A stretch of 64,000 bases of DNA, from the NCBI GenBank assembly GCA_012861695.1, contig JAAOOA010000056.1, positions 5,058,707 to 5,122,706 on the forward strand, read 5' to 3'. The position numbers were made by a program, and so were the translations under genes. The stretch comes from Trematomus loennbergii (lineage: Eukaryota > Chordata > Actinopteri > Perciformes > Nototheniidae). A model generated the notes under the pieces. The model saw only the letters and a list, made by a program, of their open reading frames with translations. It was not told where the DNA came from and made no database searches. Of the stretch, positions 43,694-57,539 are shown in pieces; position 1 is the first letter of the stretch; every line of letters starts with the position of its first letter.

Positions 43694-46600
43694 ATGGCCA
43701 GCAGGAGTCCCACCCTGATTCGGGACGCCGGGAATTCGCTGGGGACCCCTGAGGCCGGGGCCAACCCTCGTCCAGGGCCCTTTGCAAGCTGTGCCTCAGC
43801 GAGCAGCCGTCTGCAGCCACCAGGGAACTCCAGAGCTGCAACTGTGTCTTCTGCACAGCGGTAAGTAAAGACAAACGAATGGCAGACATTTACATAGATA
43901 ATGCTTATGGTATTAGCAGAACTACAACAGGATGTTGGCTAATATGGAAATTAAACATGTGAACCTTTATTACTGAAACAGAGCGGGTCACTCAAGGCTT
44001 TATTTAGATGAAATGCATGCTGATCATCTTCTGATATTGCTTATGCTTTTAGTCACTTTCCGTAGGCGTTGAAGATTTCACCAAAAAGGGATCTGACTCT
44101 GAACTATTCCTTGGGCAATTTAGGCAAATCTCCAACTTTTAAATTACTTGGGATGGGATGCTCCGTTTTATTGCAGCCCCATTACTGCTTTAGGATCCAA
44201 AAATAGATCATTTTATTGGCACATTGCATATTACAGCACTGGTGAAATGAATTGGTTTCATCACAGGAAGGCTTTACCTCACATTTACTTTCTTTGTCTT
44301 TGGAATTTCTTGCGATTTATCACAGCTGTTGGCATTTGTTAGAGTGGAAATAGAGACGTTATTTTCTTAAACTCATCAGTATGAAGCAAACATTGATGTC
44401 ACAATGTACTGGTTATAGAATAATGACAACTGTTGATGTTGTCATTATTGGTTCCCCATAAGCTCGCCCTAACTGTGCAGTAGTGTAAATAAAGCTTTGA
44501 TTTGATTTGAAGAAGAAGAAGATTCAACTTATTGTCATTACGTAGTACAGGTACTATGTAACGAAACAGTTTTCTGCATTTGACCCATCTTAGTGTTGGA
44601 GCAGTGGGCTGCCATTATGTACGGCGCCCGGGGAGCAGTGTAGGGAACTTGTCCCTTGCTCAGGGACACCTCGGTAGCACTTGGTCTTTCCGGGACTTGA
44701 ACTGGTGACCTTCCAGTTGCCAAGCCAAGTCCCTATGGACTTCGCCACCACCGCTATTTATGGCAAATAGTGGAGAAAAAAAACACAGTGTGACCTAACA
44801 CTAGCTCCAAAAGTTCAAGTTCCCATTTGCATAAAGCTTTAAACTACAATTACGTTTTGCAATTAGTTCTATTAACATTGAGAATATGTTACAATATAAT
44901 ACATTTGAATACATTTCTTGCTTGCAAATAGAAAGCGATCTAGCAACAGGGGCACCAAAAAAGTTGGTCAGGGCCACAAGTTCTTAAGAAAACCTGGCAG
45001 CTGTTTCAGTCCTTTTAAAAGAGAAGAAGAGCTGTTGGTAGAACACAGAGCTGAATCACTATAATAGAAGCCCAGAGGTCTGCTGCTGCACCGTGGCAGT
45101 CTGATACGTGCCTGTCTGGCATTTCCAACTGAGATGTTGCCGTTGTACCCTGACACAGAGAGCTGGATCGAGGCAGGTGTTAATCTCTGCCCGAGGAGGC
45201 TAAGTTGTCAGTGTTGCTCGCACAAGGTCACACAGATAATACACATACACAGTGTCACGGGGGAAATGCTTGGAAAAGAGAAACTGTAAACACACTTATC
45301 AGCTTTTACACACACATTTTATATCTCCTCCAGTCTGGTTCCAGAGAATAGACAATTGTTTTTTTTTCCTGCTTTGTTTTTAGATCATTTGTAATGTCAA
45401 AGCCCATGGTTAGCACATGATAAGCACAAGTTAGCGCGTACGATTGATTCTAAAACACATTGCGAGATAGCTTTGTTTTCCACTGAAAAGTGACTTATTT
45501 TCAGTTCCGCTAAATTGTCTGCCTTTGCGCAATGTTTATTAAGTTCCCCCTACACTTCCATATTTCTTCACTGAGGCAACATATGACTTTTGACGTGTGG
45601 ATGCTGAAAAGATGTCCATGTTTATGTTGCATTTAGTTTTTTTTCATTCTTATTTTCCCTGTACTTTAATACTGATGTAAAATTGTGGACAGTTAAGAAA
45701 ATGTTATTATGAAAATGTTGAAATGTATTACTTTTAACAATTGCGCTATGGTACAATTGTCCCTGTTCCATTCAGTATCCAGACTAACGCTGCTGTGTTG
45801 TCTGTCCCTCTCCAGTGTTTGGAGCAGTATGTTCGGCTTGCCATCCTGGAGGGCGGGGGGGCACCCATCACCTGCCCAGATATGGCCTGCCAAAAGGCTG
45901 GAGTGCTACTGGACTCTGAGGTATGCCCTGCTAAACACCAATGATATGTAGGTCATGAGTGAAACCAAATAAAGCCATCACAGGCCAATAAAAACTGGAT
46001 CTTCATCTTCATGGACAAATGTTGAAACAAACTTTATTTTTAAATGTCTAAGTTGCTGCAGAGTTTTCTATAGAAAATTGAAGTTGGATTTTCACCCTCA
46101 AGTTTTTCGAGCTGTGTGGGCAGGGTTAATTAAGTGTTGTGAAAATGCTGTGAACCAGCATTGATGGCATTTCTGAGAGAAATCTTTTAAGTGTCAGACA
46201 GAAAGTGAAACTCTGTGAGCTCATGTCACACATCGTGGATCCCACACAGTAAACACGTCAGAGAAGGAGTTCAGACTGATTCGCAAACAAATGGAATACC
46301 GCTTCTCACGTCCTCATTTGAAAGGTTTTGAAAACCACTGCAAGACTCTCTGGACTTCCTACTGAGTTGATTTTACTTTTTGATTTAAATGCTGTTATCC
46401 AGTAGAAAATTGTACAGATGTTAGACAAACAAATATTAATAAATAAGCCCTGCGAGCAGTTTTGATACATATTTAAGTCTGTTTTTAGTCTTAAAAGGTT
46501 TAAATCTGGCCTGTGGAACCTTTATGTGTGTCGTACCCTATATTGCCACCCTTTAACAATTCTTCTCTATAAAACAGGCTAAACTGGCCCACACATATCA

Positions 46601-49600
46601 CACATAACATACTCAGTATTTCCAGACTCATTATTTCCAGATTAGCATCTTATTTGTTGATCATGTGTCATTTTGCAGCTTTTACTACAACATGGATTAC
46701 ATTATAATTGTGGCTTTGCTGCCTTTTTCATTTAGAAAATGTTGCATTTGACTTCTTGTCTTATAATGTAGCAAAAATATTGTAGCAAATCAGTTGTAAT
46801 GTGACCAGTTGACGCTTGATGATGACCCTTGAGGCACCAGCTTTCAGCAATGAAAATACCAAAATGGCCTAATTTTATTGTGACCATCATGTCTTTTTTC
46901 AATTATTCATCCATTATGGATTGATCATACTTATTGCATGCACACAAAATTCAATGTCACAGCTCCGAGTGTCAACAACATGACTAAAGTGTCTCTCGTG
47001 TTTCTGTGATTGCAGATAGCCAGCTTGGCCTCGGAGGATCAGGTGGAGCTGTATCAGCGTCTGAAGTTTGAGAGAGGTAGGTATTGTTGCATGTAGATGA
47101 CTTGTGACAGGCATTGGGCTATTTCAGGTCGCACTTCATCTGGTGTTATTACACCAAGCAGCAAGTGCCGAGCTTTACGTGTCTGGGATAATGTGTAATG
47201 TATAATCTCTTTTCTATTCTGTTCTGGTCCAGTGTTACTCAGGAGGTTACTGAAACTGTGGCTTTGTTACATTCAATTATAGCAAACATTACCAGCAGGA
47301 AATGCTGCAAGAGGTTTATGTAACTATTATTTTGAATTTAAGTGTTTCAGGTACCTTTGTGTAGCTGATTGCACCAGTACTTGTGGGAATGTCTGTAAGA
47401 ACAGATTGTATCAGTTTGGCCTGGGAGAGAATAACTGTTGAAAAAGGTTCCTGTTGACATTTACAAATGGCAAACTGAGGTTATTATGCCTTCTAGCTAT
47501 GTTGGTATTTTTCTAGTTGCACAGGAACAAAATGCCGTGAGGCCCATAATACGTTTTGTTTACTTTGACCATAAATCATAACACTCATAATATTTAAAGG
47601 TGGGGTATGTAATTTATTTCAGATACACTTTTTGTCATATTCCATGGAATGCTCTTAACATCCCGATAGCAATGAATATATTAAATACTTTGACAATAAA
47701 TACATAAAAAAATGTCATCTGTGGAAGCCGTAGTACTGTAAACAGCACGACCAATCATTTTAGCCGGCCCGGGTCAGATAACTGGATGGCCTACCTGCCT
47801 GTCAGCCTTCCATCTGTGCACAAACTTATCTCGTGCCCTCATTGGTCATGTGCGCGTTCGTGTGTGTTGGAGGAGGGGCTCTGTAAGGAAGTGGCAGATT
47901 TTTTCCGGTTGTGTATTTTCAAATTCTAGCGCACTCGAGCTGGTTTCTCCAAAATTACCTACCCTACCTTTAATGTGTAAAGAAGTGCAAAGTAAAGGCT
48001 GTTATGCAACAATGTTTTTGGTCATTTGATTCACAATGAAACTCAGAGTGGTGGGGGGATCATGAATGCTCCACTTTGGTTTTGATAAAAAATGCCAGAT
48101 TTTTGTTATTGAAAGCATTTCATAAATTGTTTATTTGTATCCTTCTTTCCTCATAAGCTACTTACAAGGTTGTTTGTCTCAGTTTGTAAGTCGGCTCACC
48201 AATTTATTCCAAGTTCATTTGAATTGAATGGATTGTCCTAAAAATTGTGATAATTTCTAATAACTTTTTTTCTTTGACTTTAATAATACTCCCATCAGCC
48301 TCTGCTGTAGACCTACTTGTTTTTAGCCCAAATTATCAACTGATGACATGCTAACACTCTAAACTAAGATGGTGAACGTCGAAACACATTACCTGCAAAA
48401 CATCAGCATGCTAACATTGAAATGTGAGCATGTTAGCCTTCTGACATTAGCCTTTAGCTCCAACCAGTGTTGTGCCTAATGTTCCTTGCAGATGGTCACT
48501 AGCATGACGACAGTAAGTCATGTTGTTTAAAATGTTTTTCAGTATAACAAAGGCTATATTCACATAGACTTAATAATACAGACCTTTGTTTACCTGTTTT
48601 CAGTGTTTAGCATGCTAACACACAGCTCCATGTTGGCATTTTGAGCATGTTAGCATGCTGACGATAGCAATTACTTCAAAACACCGTTGACCCAAGTCTC
48701 CCAAAGATGCTGAGTGAATTTTGTCGATAGTTTGACTTTGTATTGAATTTGATTGTTTAGTCAAAGTGTTGTCCTATCCTTTCTGAAGTGCACAAAGTGG
48801 TGTTGTAAGAAATGTTTATTTGTAAGACATATTTCTTGTATGTTTGCCTGACTTGTCAAACAAATGTTTATTGGCCTGGTAGTAATACTTTATACAGTAT
48901 ATTCGGTACCACTTTACAATAAGACTACCCTTATAAATGGTTTACGAATAGTTTGTAATTAATTTATTAATTAGGTTGTGAACACTTTATAAATCATTAA
49001 TAAGCTTTTATAAGACATGAGATAAACAGGGCAACTGGGACCGGTTGCTTGCCAAATAGTGAGCCCACATTTATCTGTAATGCTAAGCCTTATATTGGCT
49101 ACTTAGCTTACTTGGTCTCCTTCATCAGCCAGCATCCTTGGTATCTGTTGCTTACTGAGTTGATTCTCGCTAAGTAGCCAATATAAGGCTTAGTCATCTT
49201 GCCAACTAGTGAGCCTGTGTTGATGAATGAAAACTATGTTAGAACTGGTTTATAAATGGTTCTTAATGATTAATAAAGTGTTTACAACCTAATTAATAAC
49301 CTAATTATAAACCCTTTATGAATCCTTTATAAGGGTAGTCTTATTGTTAAGTGGTACCGTATATTCATACTGTTTATATTAGAACATACCCTTATTTTGT
49401 GTGTTAAGAACTAGGAACTGTGTTAGAAGGTTGAGGGAGTGACACACTCACTGTTAGTAAGACAGTGAAGTATCTGTGTTTTTTCAATCTTATGTAAGAG
49501 ATCAGTGTCCAGCACTAACAATTTGTTCCAGATTAGTAGTATAACTAATTCTAGACTACTGGTGGTTTTGTTTGAAAGAGCAGGCCTAATACTAGTATAA

Positions 49601-52600
49601 CTTGGGTTTATAGAATAGCAAAACGTGTTTATTTTGTCTGTAAAATCTGCAGCTTCTTGATGTCTTCTTCCCTGCCCATCCCTCTGTGCTTTCTGCAGGA
49701 GTGAAGTTGGACCCCAGTAAGGCCTGGTGTCCGGTGCTTGAGTGCCAGGCGGTGTGCAGTGTGCAGCAGAGCAGTGAGGGCCAGCCCACCGCTGTGCCCT
49801 GCCCCACCTGTCACACCGTCTTCTGCTCCGGGTGCAGAGGGCCCTGGCTCGACGACCACACCTGCCCTGAGCAGCAGCCCATGATGTCGCCGTCACTCGC
49901 TCATGAAAGCAGGTCAGTAAGCCACCGTTTGTTCCACCTCCCCTCCGTCTGCAGCAGCCACAGAGTCAGAGCCGCACCTGATAATGAGAATGAAACTGTG
50001 CTGGAAAAACGTGTTAGTTGAGGTCACTGGGAGTCTACGAAGAAACACTGCTGTAAACAGACTGAATCATGATTCCAATAATGGGTTTCAAAAACATGTA
50101 TACCATGCTATTGCTACGTTTAATATGACTTTATAAGATATTGTATTACCTTCATATTTATCCCTTTATCTTATTTTATCAGAACAATCCAGTCCTATTC
50201 TTAATATAAAAACACCTGACAGTTATTGTAGCTGGATATTTACATCGAATAGATTGTACAAGTAATGTGTAGTCCATCATGTCCCAGTAGAGCTCTGGGC
50301 TGAATATGCAGTAAACATTATTTTAGGATTAATAGCTTAGTATTCCTCAGCAGGGCTCGGTGGGTAGTCCCCGCTGTAAAGCTACATTTGACAGTTTCTC
50401 TGCCAGAACGGCTGATGTCATTGGGGAGTCACTGACTTATATTGGAATTCCATTGTCTCTGTGCCAAAGGGAGGAGGGGGGTGGGCACGGAGCCACGTCG
50501 TGTACAGAAGGAGCACTGCAGTAAAGGTGTCTGCAGTGTGCGGTGAAGGAGAGAGCAGGCACGAGGAGAATTTGGGAAGATTAACTATAAGTTTGAACTT
50601 GAGAGCATGATTTATATTTGCTTGCAGGTTTAGTCGTTAAACATAATGTTATCGTACCAGAATCATAGCCGTACCTCAGAAACACTGCAGTAAGGATTCA
50701 CTAGCCAACAAAAAGGATTTTCAAGATGTAATTAAATCAATGTGTTTTTCAGTGTGTCTACCTTTATGATGATGTATTGGTTTGTTGTATCTAATGATAA
50801 CAACATTTCATTTCATTTAGGGATTTGTCATTATTCTGAATAAGCAAGCAACTAGTGATATATTTGTTCCGTTAACTTTTTGTTCTCCGTTCTGCAGAGA
50901 AACGCTAATGGTTGCTAGGATTTTTCACATTTATAGGAAACACATCAACATTTTTGTGGCAACTTTTGTGGTCCTAGTTGCTGGCACTGCCAATGGGAAA
51001 TAGCGTTGGCATTCTTAATCCCCCCTGCAAAGCCCCAACTCACTTGATTGCTTTTCCATGATCAGCAGAGTTAGTGAATAATAAAGAAGAAAAATGTGTG
51101 GGCAGAAATTGGCACTGCTTGAAATGAAAGTTGCTCTAACCTTTGTTTTCATTTATAAAGACTGCGGAAAACACTGCGTATTAGTAAGAGCATTTCCACC
51201 TGAGCTTGTGGTTCTGGTTTTATTGCACACACCTTTTCTGTTTTGTTTCCATCATGTTTTTCAGCTGTAATGCGCAGCTGTTTTAAACAAGAATGATCTT
51301 ATTTACGCCAAGCACACTACCTGTCGAGAGCCAAATGGCTACACAAAAATGTTGCTCTAGAAGAGATTCACTTCTCTAAGAAGGTGGAGACCAAATTAGA
51401 GAATAAAGAAGAGTGAATATGGGATTTACATCCTTCAGATAGCTCTAAACATCCTTCTTAGTAAATGCTAATATTGCTATGTTTGTTCTGGATGTTTAAA
51501 TAGGCAATTGTTTGCTAACCATAACAACTTTAAAAGTTGTAAATATACAAACATTTTAAATGTATAAATCATTTCCCCTAGTGCAAAGGAAGCCCCTAAA
51601 ACCTGTGGCTTTCTAAACAATCCACTCCCTATCTGGAGACTTCGGATGCCTTCACGGCTTCATACTGCACATCTGACGTCTCTCCACTGTGTTTCTATAG
51701 GCTGCGCTCAGACAGCGACTCTGACATGCCCATCAAGCAGTGTCCTATGTGTGCTATCTACATCGAGAGGAACCAGGGATGTGCACAGATGCTGTGTAAG
51801 AGCTGCAAGCACACCTTCTGCTGGTACTGTCTGCAGAACCTGGATGTAAGTCTCTCCTGATGCCTAACACACATGGTTCTTAACACAAGCTACAAATAAA
51901 CTATACTGCCTCTTACTACCACCTGTTTTTTACAGGCAAGTTCACATCTCCTCAGCCTCTGCTTCTCTATCCTTAGCTTGTTTTCTACATTTCTTGCTGA
52001 ATTCTAGATAACAGTGGTGAAATGTAACTGTAATCTTTTGCTACTTCATTTAAACCACTAGTTCCCATTGTATTATTTTACTCCACTAGATTTATTTAAT
52101 ATCCTTAGTTGTAGTTAGTCTGCATGTTCAGATTATTTTTGAAAAAAACAAATATGAATGTTATTTTATATAGTTGTGAACTTTTTAATGTACAAGCTAC
52201 CCAGCAGACAAACAGAATACAAATATTAAGAATTCAAATGATCACCCCTGTTTCCAGCTTTAGAATTAAAGTGATCAAAACAATAATACATCAATAACTA
52301 TTTTCCATTAATATTATATATATTATTCTGAGATGGAGAATTCTGCACAATGAGTACTTTTGGTAATGCATGACTTTTATTAGTAAACTAGAATGTGTAC
52401 AATGAGTTTGCTACTTTGACTTAAGTACAAACGCTTTGTACTTCTTCCACTTCTGCTGAATCATATATTTCTTGTCAAACCAAGTATATTTCGCAATTGC
52501 AGGGCGATATCTTCCTGAGGCATTATGATAAGGGGCCGTGCAGAAACAAGCTGGGACACTCGCGGGCCTCGGTGATGTGGAACAGAACGCAGGTGAGGAC

Positions 52601-55600
52601 ACAGCAGACGGCAGACATGCAGTTTTATTTCAGGGTTGTGATGAGGCTTGACATTGTCTGAATGGATTAGCCTACAGAGCCAATCATCCGTGAGTGGTCA
52701 GTTATAACTGGAATGGGTTTGATTTGAGTAAAAGTGTGCCATCACACAGCAGGGATTGGACGTTAAAGATTTTGATCTCCACGCCAGCTGCACTGTTTGG
52801 CTCTCAAATCAATGATTCACGGTTGGAATTTCTCTCCAGTGAGGACGGCACAGGTGTCTACAGGACAATAGAGCTTACAGCACGCTTTAAAAATGTAAAA
52901 ACAAAAGCTACAAATTATACATAACTATCAATTTTCCCTTTAGGTGAGATACTACAGATGAATATGGTTTTAACTAAGAAATGTCACTTTGAAGCTTTCC
53001 TGGTTTATTACCTACATTTTAGGTAAAAATATGCAAATTAGCCTCCCTATTGCAGATGTGCTTTCAACTTTCATTCATTTCCAGAACAGAAATTCCAGTG
53101 TTGGATAAAGCCAGCCTGGGCATTCTTATTTAATTCTTAATATTTGTGAAAATATTAGAGTCAAAGATTCAATCCATGGTAGTTTTGGATATCCTTTGTG
53201 TCTCTCCAATAATATAAAAAATACTGTCAACGTCAATAAATCAAAAAGATTCCCATGCTTCTAGGAATACAATGTTGTATAAAATCTGTCTTGAGTAATA
53301 TATGAACAAATCCCTATCCTTTTTTAGCAGTAGTGTCTCTCTTTATAGACCCATACACTCTGTTCTAGCACCATGTTTGTGTTAATAGTCCCAAAATAGT
53401 CCTTTACCAGACATTAAACTGAACTAATCCCAGTGCTAATCTCAAATTCCTGCCCTGTATCAAAACCATAAGCGGCCGGACCTACTTTCTCTACACCTCT
53501 GCTGCCCTGATGCCATTATCACATGATTCCTATTAAGATTGCAGCGGTCCTCTTGATTCTTCCTCAGTGTGTGTCTGCATTGATACGTGTCTCGAGAGTG
53601 GACGTACAACCCTGCAGTTGTTCCTTCCAAAACAACTCCTGACAAACTCGGTTTACACTCTTGCGCGACCAGTTCCTGAAGTTTTACAATCTGCCGTCAC
53701 ACATTCCTCTGACAGTGTTACTCCTTTACTGCCTGCAAACACTGCAGTGGTGACTACATTTTAAGTATACTGTGAAACTGGAACGAAGGAGCCTAGCCAA
53801 ATAATTCAAAATAACCTAAGACAAAACATAAAAAGACACATATGGACAGCCGTGTCCATGCACTTTTGGCTATGTAATGTAGAATAGTGTTGGCAGGGTA
53901 AAAAACGTTTTCAGTCTAAATTAGTTTGAATATATTGTTTTGAGATCATGGTAGACACCTTCATGGTTGTTACGTTCCCTCCAAATCTAGGGGTACCAAG
54001 GGAAGTAACAAAACACAACGTTGACCAGGCACGAGAAAAAAGAGAGGAAACCGTTCTCTGGAGTCACGAACAGGCCTTTTAATAGTCAAGAAAAGAACAC
54101 GGGCTGCTCACCAGCTAACTTGCACATTAAACTAGTGTCCCATATCCAGGAGCACATCTCTTATTGATCTACAGAACACAGGTTGTACGCATGCAGCCAG
54201 AGAAGGAAAAATGGGCAATCACTGCAGTCTTCCTCCGGTCCTATATGGAGGCCCTGATTGGGAATTTGGAGCACCTGGGGAGAGGCTGCACCTGGGGACA
54301 ATCAGGCTGCACCTGGGGAATCAGAGGGAGAGAGAGAAAGACACACACACACACACTACGGCACGTAACAATGGTAGACACCTTCACTACAGCTACCCAC
54401 AATCCAATGTTATTGGTTTACATAAAGCATTACCATTACATACATTCTATAATCCTACATACTACAAAAATGTAGTTTAGCAACAATCCTATTTGTTGAC
54501 AGTAAATACACCAACTTATCAAAACATTACAATTTTAAACTAGTTCATTGGTTTTAAAATCAATCAGCACCCTCGAGGCCTGAAAGGTGAAGACAATGTA
54601 GAAGTGCCTTGAATTATTTCTAATGACAAACAGCAGATTGCGAAAGAAAATCTGATTGTATAAAAGTCTATGAGAAATTGATCCTACTTCCCACTTGATT
54701 TATTGCCCAAGTAAGCATTTTCCTAATGAGTTAATGATCTCAATTGCTAGTTCCATGTGGTCTTCAATACAGCATGATGGTCACTTTGTAAATGAAAGTC
54801 CCAAATTAGTAAAATAGAAGAGAAAGCCGCATATGCTTTAGGGCGGGGCTACCTTGATGTTGACAGGACGCTACCGTCAGCGCTGTCTGATCTGGGGGTT
54901 ATCTGTGTTTTCATATTGGTACTTTAACCCTTTCACACTGAGTTTCACTTCATGAAAGTTAATTATTACATTTTGGCTGCCTAGAAATGTATTTTTAAGC
55001 ATTTGGTTTCTTGCGCCACTTCTGGTATAAAAAAAACAAGATGGAGACAGCTAATATGCCAAACTCAAGGTTCCCACAAACAAATGGCTCACAGTGACTA
55101 CGTTCATTTCTTATTTACAGTCTATGTTTAAAAAGAGACATGTATCGCTAATTATTAAATGTAAGAACTGTGGGTAGCTGACATGTTAGCATATTTACAA
55201 ATCCAGCCTTCTTAAAGCAACATTAGCATTGATTTGGAATTGGGTTTCTGTCCAACTGATGAGTGTCAGTCCTATATTTCCTCTTGTTAAGGCCCTGCTT
55301 TGGACTCCACCAACTCCTGAGTGTCTGTTTATTGGCTGCTCACTTTGTCTCTATACTGTTTAGTGCGCAGGTAGTGTATGATGGGTTTATTAATACCTTT
55401 TCACTGAAAACAAGGTTAAAGAGCAGTGATACCGAACCAAAGCCATAACGGAGGGGCCATAAAATCAAATCAATGAGCCAAAAACTTCTAAAAACGCTCC
55501 CTTGATGTGACTGCAGAACTTGGTGATAATTATTGACTAAGTGCAACCCCTTACATATGACTTATAATCATTTGATCCAGGTGGTGGGTATCCTGGTGGG

Positions 55601-55751
55601 TGTTAGCATCATCGGACTGGTCACGTCTCCGCTCATCCTGCTGGCCTCTCCCATCATCCTCTGCTGCCTCTGCAAGCCCTGCAGCGGGAAGAAGACCAAG
55701 AAGAAGAAGAAGAAGAAGGACCTCAGCCAGCCAGACTCCTCCACATCATAG
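43694..55751 (+). CDS. rnf144b: RNF144B, RBR-type E3 ubiquitin ligase (spliced; apparent frame break in first coding exon)
   Basis: RNF144B is a RING-between-RING ligase that passes ubiquitin through a RING2 cysteine and is anchored by a C-terminal membrane segment. Exons: 43606-43860 (ATG at 43694), 45816-45920, 47016-47076, 49699-49912, 51701-51845, 52503-52592 and 55581-55751. RING1 shows [22 protein letters not shown] and CPDMAC. The IBR shows [25 protein letters not shown]2 shows [19 protein letters not shown] with the catalytic Cys in GCAQM, then CKHTFCWYC and HYDKGPC. The tail has the hydrophobic segment [20 protein letters not shown], a CC-rich stretch and poly-Lys. [20 protein letters not shown] is as in mammalian RNF144B. 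The ATG frame and the CKLC frame differ by one base: they are not joined in this sequence. One extra base would give 317 residues against 303 in human. All other junctions are in phase. Confidence 0.92.
43861..45815. other. rnf144b intron with one dispersed repeat
   Basis: Apart from the repeat at 44510-44757 listed separately, nothing is recognised. Confidence 0.4.
44510..44757. repeat. dispersed fish repeat (LINE/SINE-type tail)
   Basis: Begins 'gaagaagaagattcaactta' and contains 'cggcgcccggggagcagtg', 'ttgctcagggacacctcgg' and 'gaccttccagttgc', blocks typical of a very common teleost repeat. Family name not assigned. Confidence 0.55.
47594..47973. mobile_element. TTAA-flanked MITE, copy in rnf144b intron
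   Basis: Same family as 30655-31043. TTAAAGGTGGGGTATGTAAT at the left, 'acctaccctacctttaa' at the right, TTAA on both sides. Non-coding. Confidence 0.85.
48906..49358. mobile_element. foldback MITE with about 30-bp inverted ends
   Basis: GGTACCACTTTACAATAAGA at the left is mirrored by 'tcttattgttaagtggtacc' at the right. The inverted homology runs inward ('ttaattaggttgtgaacact' against 'gtgtttacaacctaattaat'). A second internal hairpin is formed by 'aagccttatattggctactt' and its complement (about 49085-49192). It should fold into a long stem. No coding sequence. Confidence 0.75.
49913..51700. other. rnf144b intron, nothing recognised
   Basis: 1.8 kb without supported exon, repeat array or mobile element. 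Confidence 0.4.
52593..55580. other. rnf144b last intron, contains a solo LTR
   Basis: Apart from the solo LTR at 53968-54370 no feature is recognised; the frames at 52694-52924, 53567-53764 and 55263-55448 have no family resemblance or splice support. Confidence 0.4.
53968..54370. mobile_element. solo LTR with 5-bp target duplication
   Basis: The 403-bp unit starts TGTTACGTTCC and ends GGCACGTAACA, with TG..CA termini extended as a 7-bp inverted repeat. ATGGT directly precedes and follows it. A simple (AC)n run lies near the right end. It is probably left by recombination between the two LTRs of a retrotransposon. Confidence 0.8.
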
Positions 55752-56039
55752 CAGCTCGCCTTCTCATCTGCCCCTCCCAAGGAAACCACGAGAGGGCGAG
55801 AGCTGCATGGTGGAAAATAATAAAGTCGGAATGACAATGGATACATTTTTCATGACTCAACGGACTGGGAACCTTGTCAGTGGTTCAATAAGTGCAGATC
55901 AGCTTGAACTCTAAAACTACAAGTACTTTATATGGTGGAAGTGTAAATATGAGGAGAATGAATGTAACTCACCTGGTTGTTTTCAGATGCACAACAAGTA
56001 CTAAGGAGACAGTGGCGACTGTGAGAGGTTTCCTGGACA

Positions 56040-56162
<123 letters not shown>

Positions 56163-56694
56163 AACACATACTAACACATACTAACACATACAAACAAATG
56201 CAACGCCACCCTCATGTGCCAAACATCGTGATGCCAAACCAGAGGAGTTAGGTGCTCAAGTGCCTCACTCCACAGTGCCTGGTGCTTGGTTGTATTTGTT
56301 TTGCCTTCCATTCTATCTTTATCTTATGCAAAAATGTTAGCATTATGAAAATTAAGAACTGTCAGGATTACAGGGGTTATAAAACCTTAAACAATGCAAA
56401 ACATTCTTTCATAAAGGGTGAAGGCTAACGCCCGGCGTCATGTGTGCACTGTATATTCTGTACTGATATGAAACATGATAGGGCTTCAACAGTGCACAGA
56501 GAACTTTCCTTCTGCTAATGTTTGTTGTTTCCACCTGGGATACGTTCCAGACCAAAGGCTCTTAAGAATCACATGTTCTTTTCTAAAAGTGTGTCAATGT
56601 GTATTTATGGGTTATGTGTGTATGGTTATCATTTATACATTTTCGTTGATGTTTCTGCATCAGATATTTTCTAAAAAAGCGCCATTGTAATTGA

Positions 56695-56700
56695 AATAAA
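56695..56700 (+). terminator. rnf144b polyadenylation signal AATAAA
   Basis: The hexamer lies about 940 bp after the stop codon. It is followed by T-rich sequence, and I see no AATAAA nearer the stop that is better placed apart from 'aataataaag' near 55816. Confidence 0.55.
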
Positions 56701-57539
56701 CATACTATATTGAACATGAATCAGATGGTATTGTGTTTGGTCATGACATGTAGTATCTGAGAGATGGAAAAGTCTTCTTCCTACAAGCTCCAGGTGTCCT
56801 GGATGGTATGAATTATTATTTTAATAATTTCTTTCTTTTTAAGTATATATATTAACATAATTTTAAGTATATAAGTACGTTTTTACAAAATAATTTTAAA
56901 AATCTATTTTATATATTTATCTAAAATATTTGTACTATTACTTTACACAGAGGAAAAAGTAATACACTTGTATGATAGTAGTATAACATACTTTGGAATA
57001 TTTTACAATGAATAAACAAATTAATATAAGTAAGAGCATTCATAGCATATTCTTATATAATTGTTAACATAAACATAAATACTGTATATCAACTTTATGA
57101 TAGAAAATATACATGTTATGTTTGTGTTTTGTAAAAAGTTACAAAAAAAGATGCTACTGGCCCAACTCTCACCTAAAGCACAATAAGTTCAAGCATTACA
57201 AATAGGCTCTTGGAAACACACATGAACACGGTCCTGATATTGTTAGTGTTATGACATCCTTTAGAATCATATAACTCAAGATGAAAGATAAGACATTTTT
57301 TGTTACAGCAGCATAAAAAACATGGCATGCACATAATTAGAAATTAAAAAGAGGAGAAAATAAACAATTATAAAATAGAAACATCTAAAAATAGAAAATA
57401 AAAGTTGATCGTGAAGATAACAATCTGTAAACTATCTGACTAATAAAACAGTTTACAGCTAACACAATACAAAAGTAGTATATTATTACATTAAGTGTGC
57501 AATGTAAATGTACAGTATAAAAAGTATATATCTTATGTA
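56701..57539. other. AT-rich intergenic, nothing recognised
   Basis: Very AT-rich sequence with no supported frame between the rnf144b transcript end and the Tc1 element. Confidence 0.4.

Noticed and set aside
49423..49896. 157-codon minus-strand frame
   Set aside because: Antisense shadow of rnf144b exon 49699-49912; it has no family likeness and the plus strand carries the IBR cysteines.
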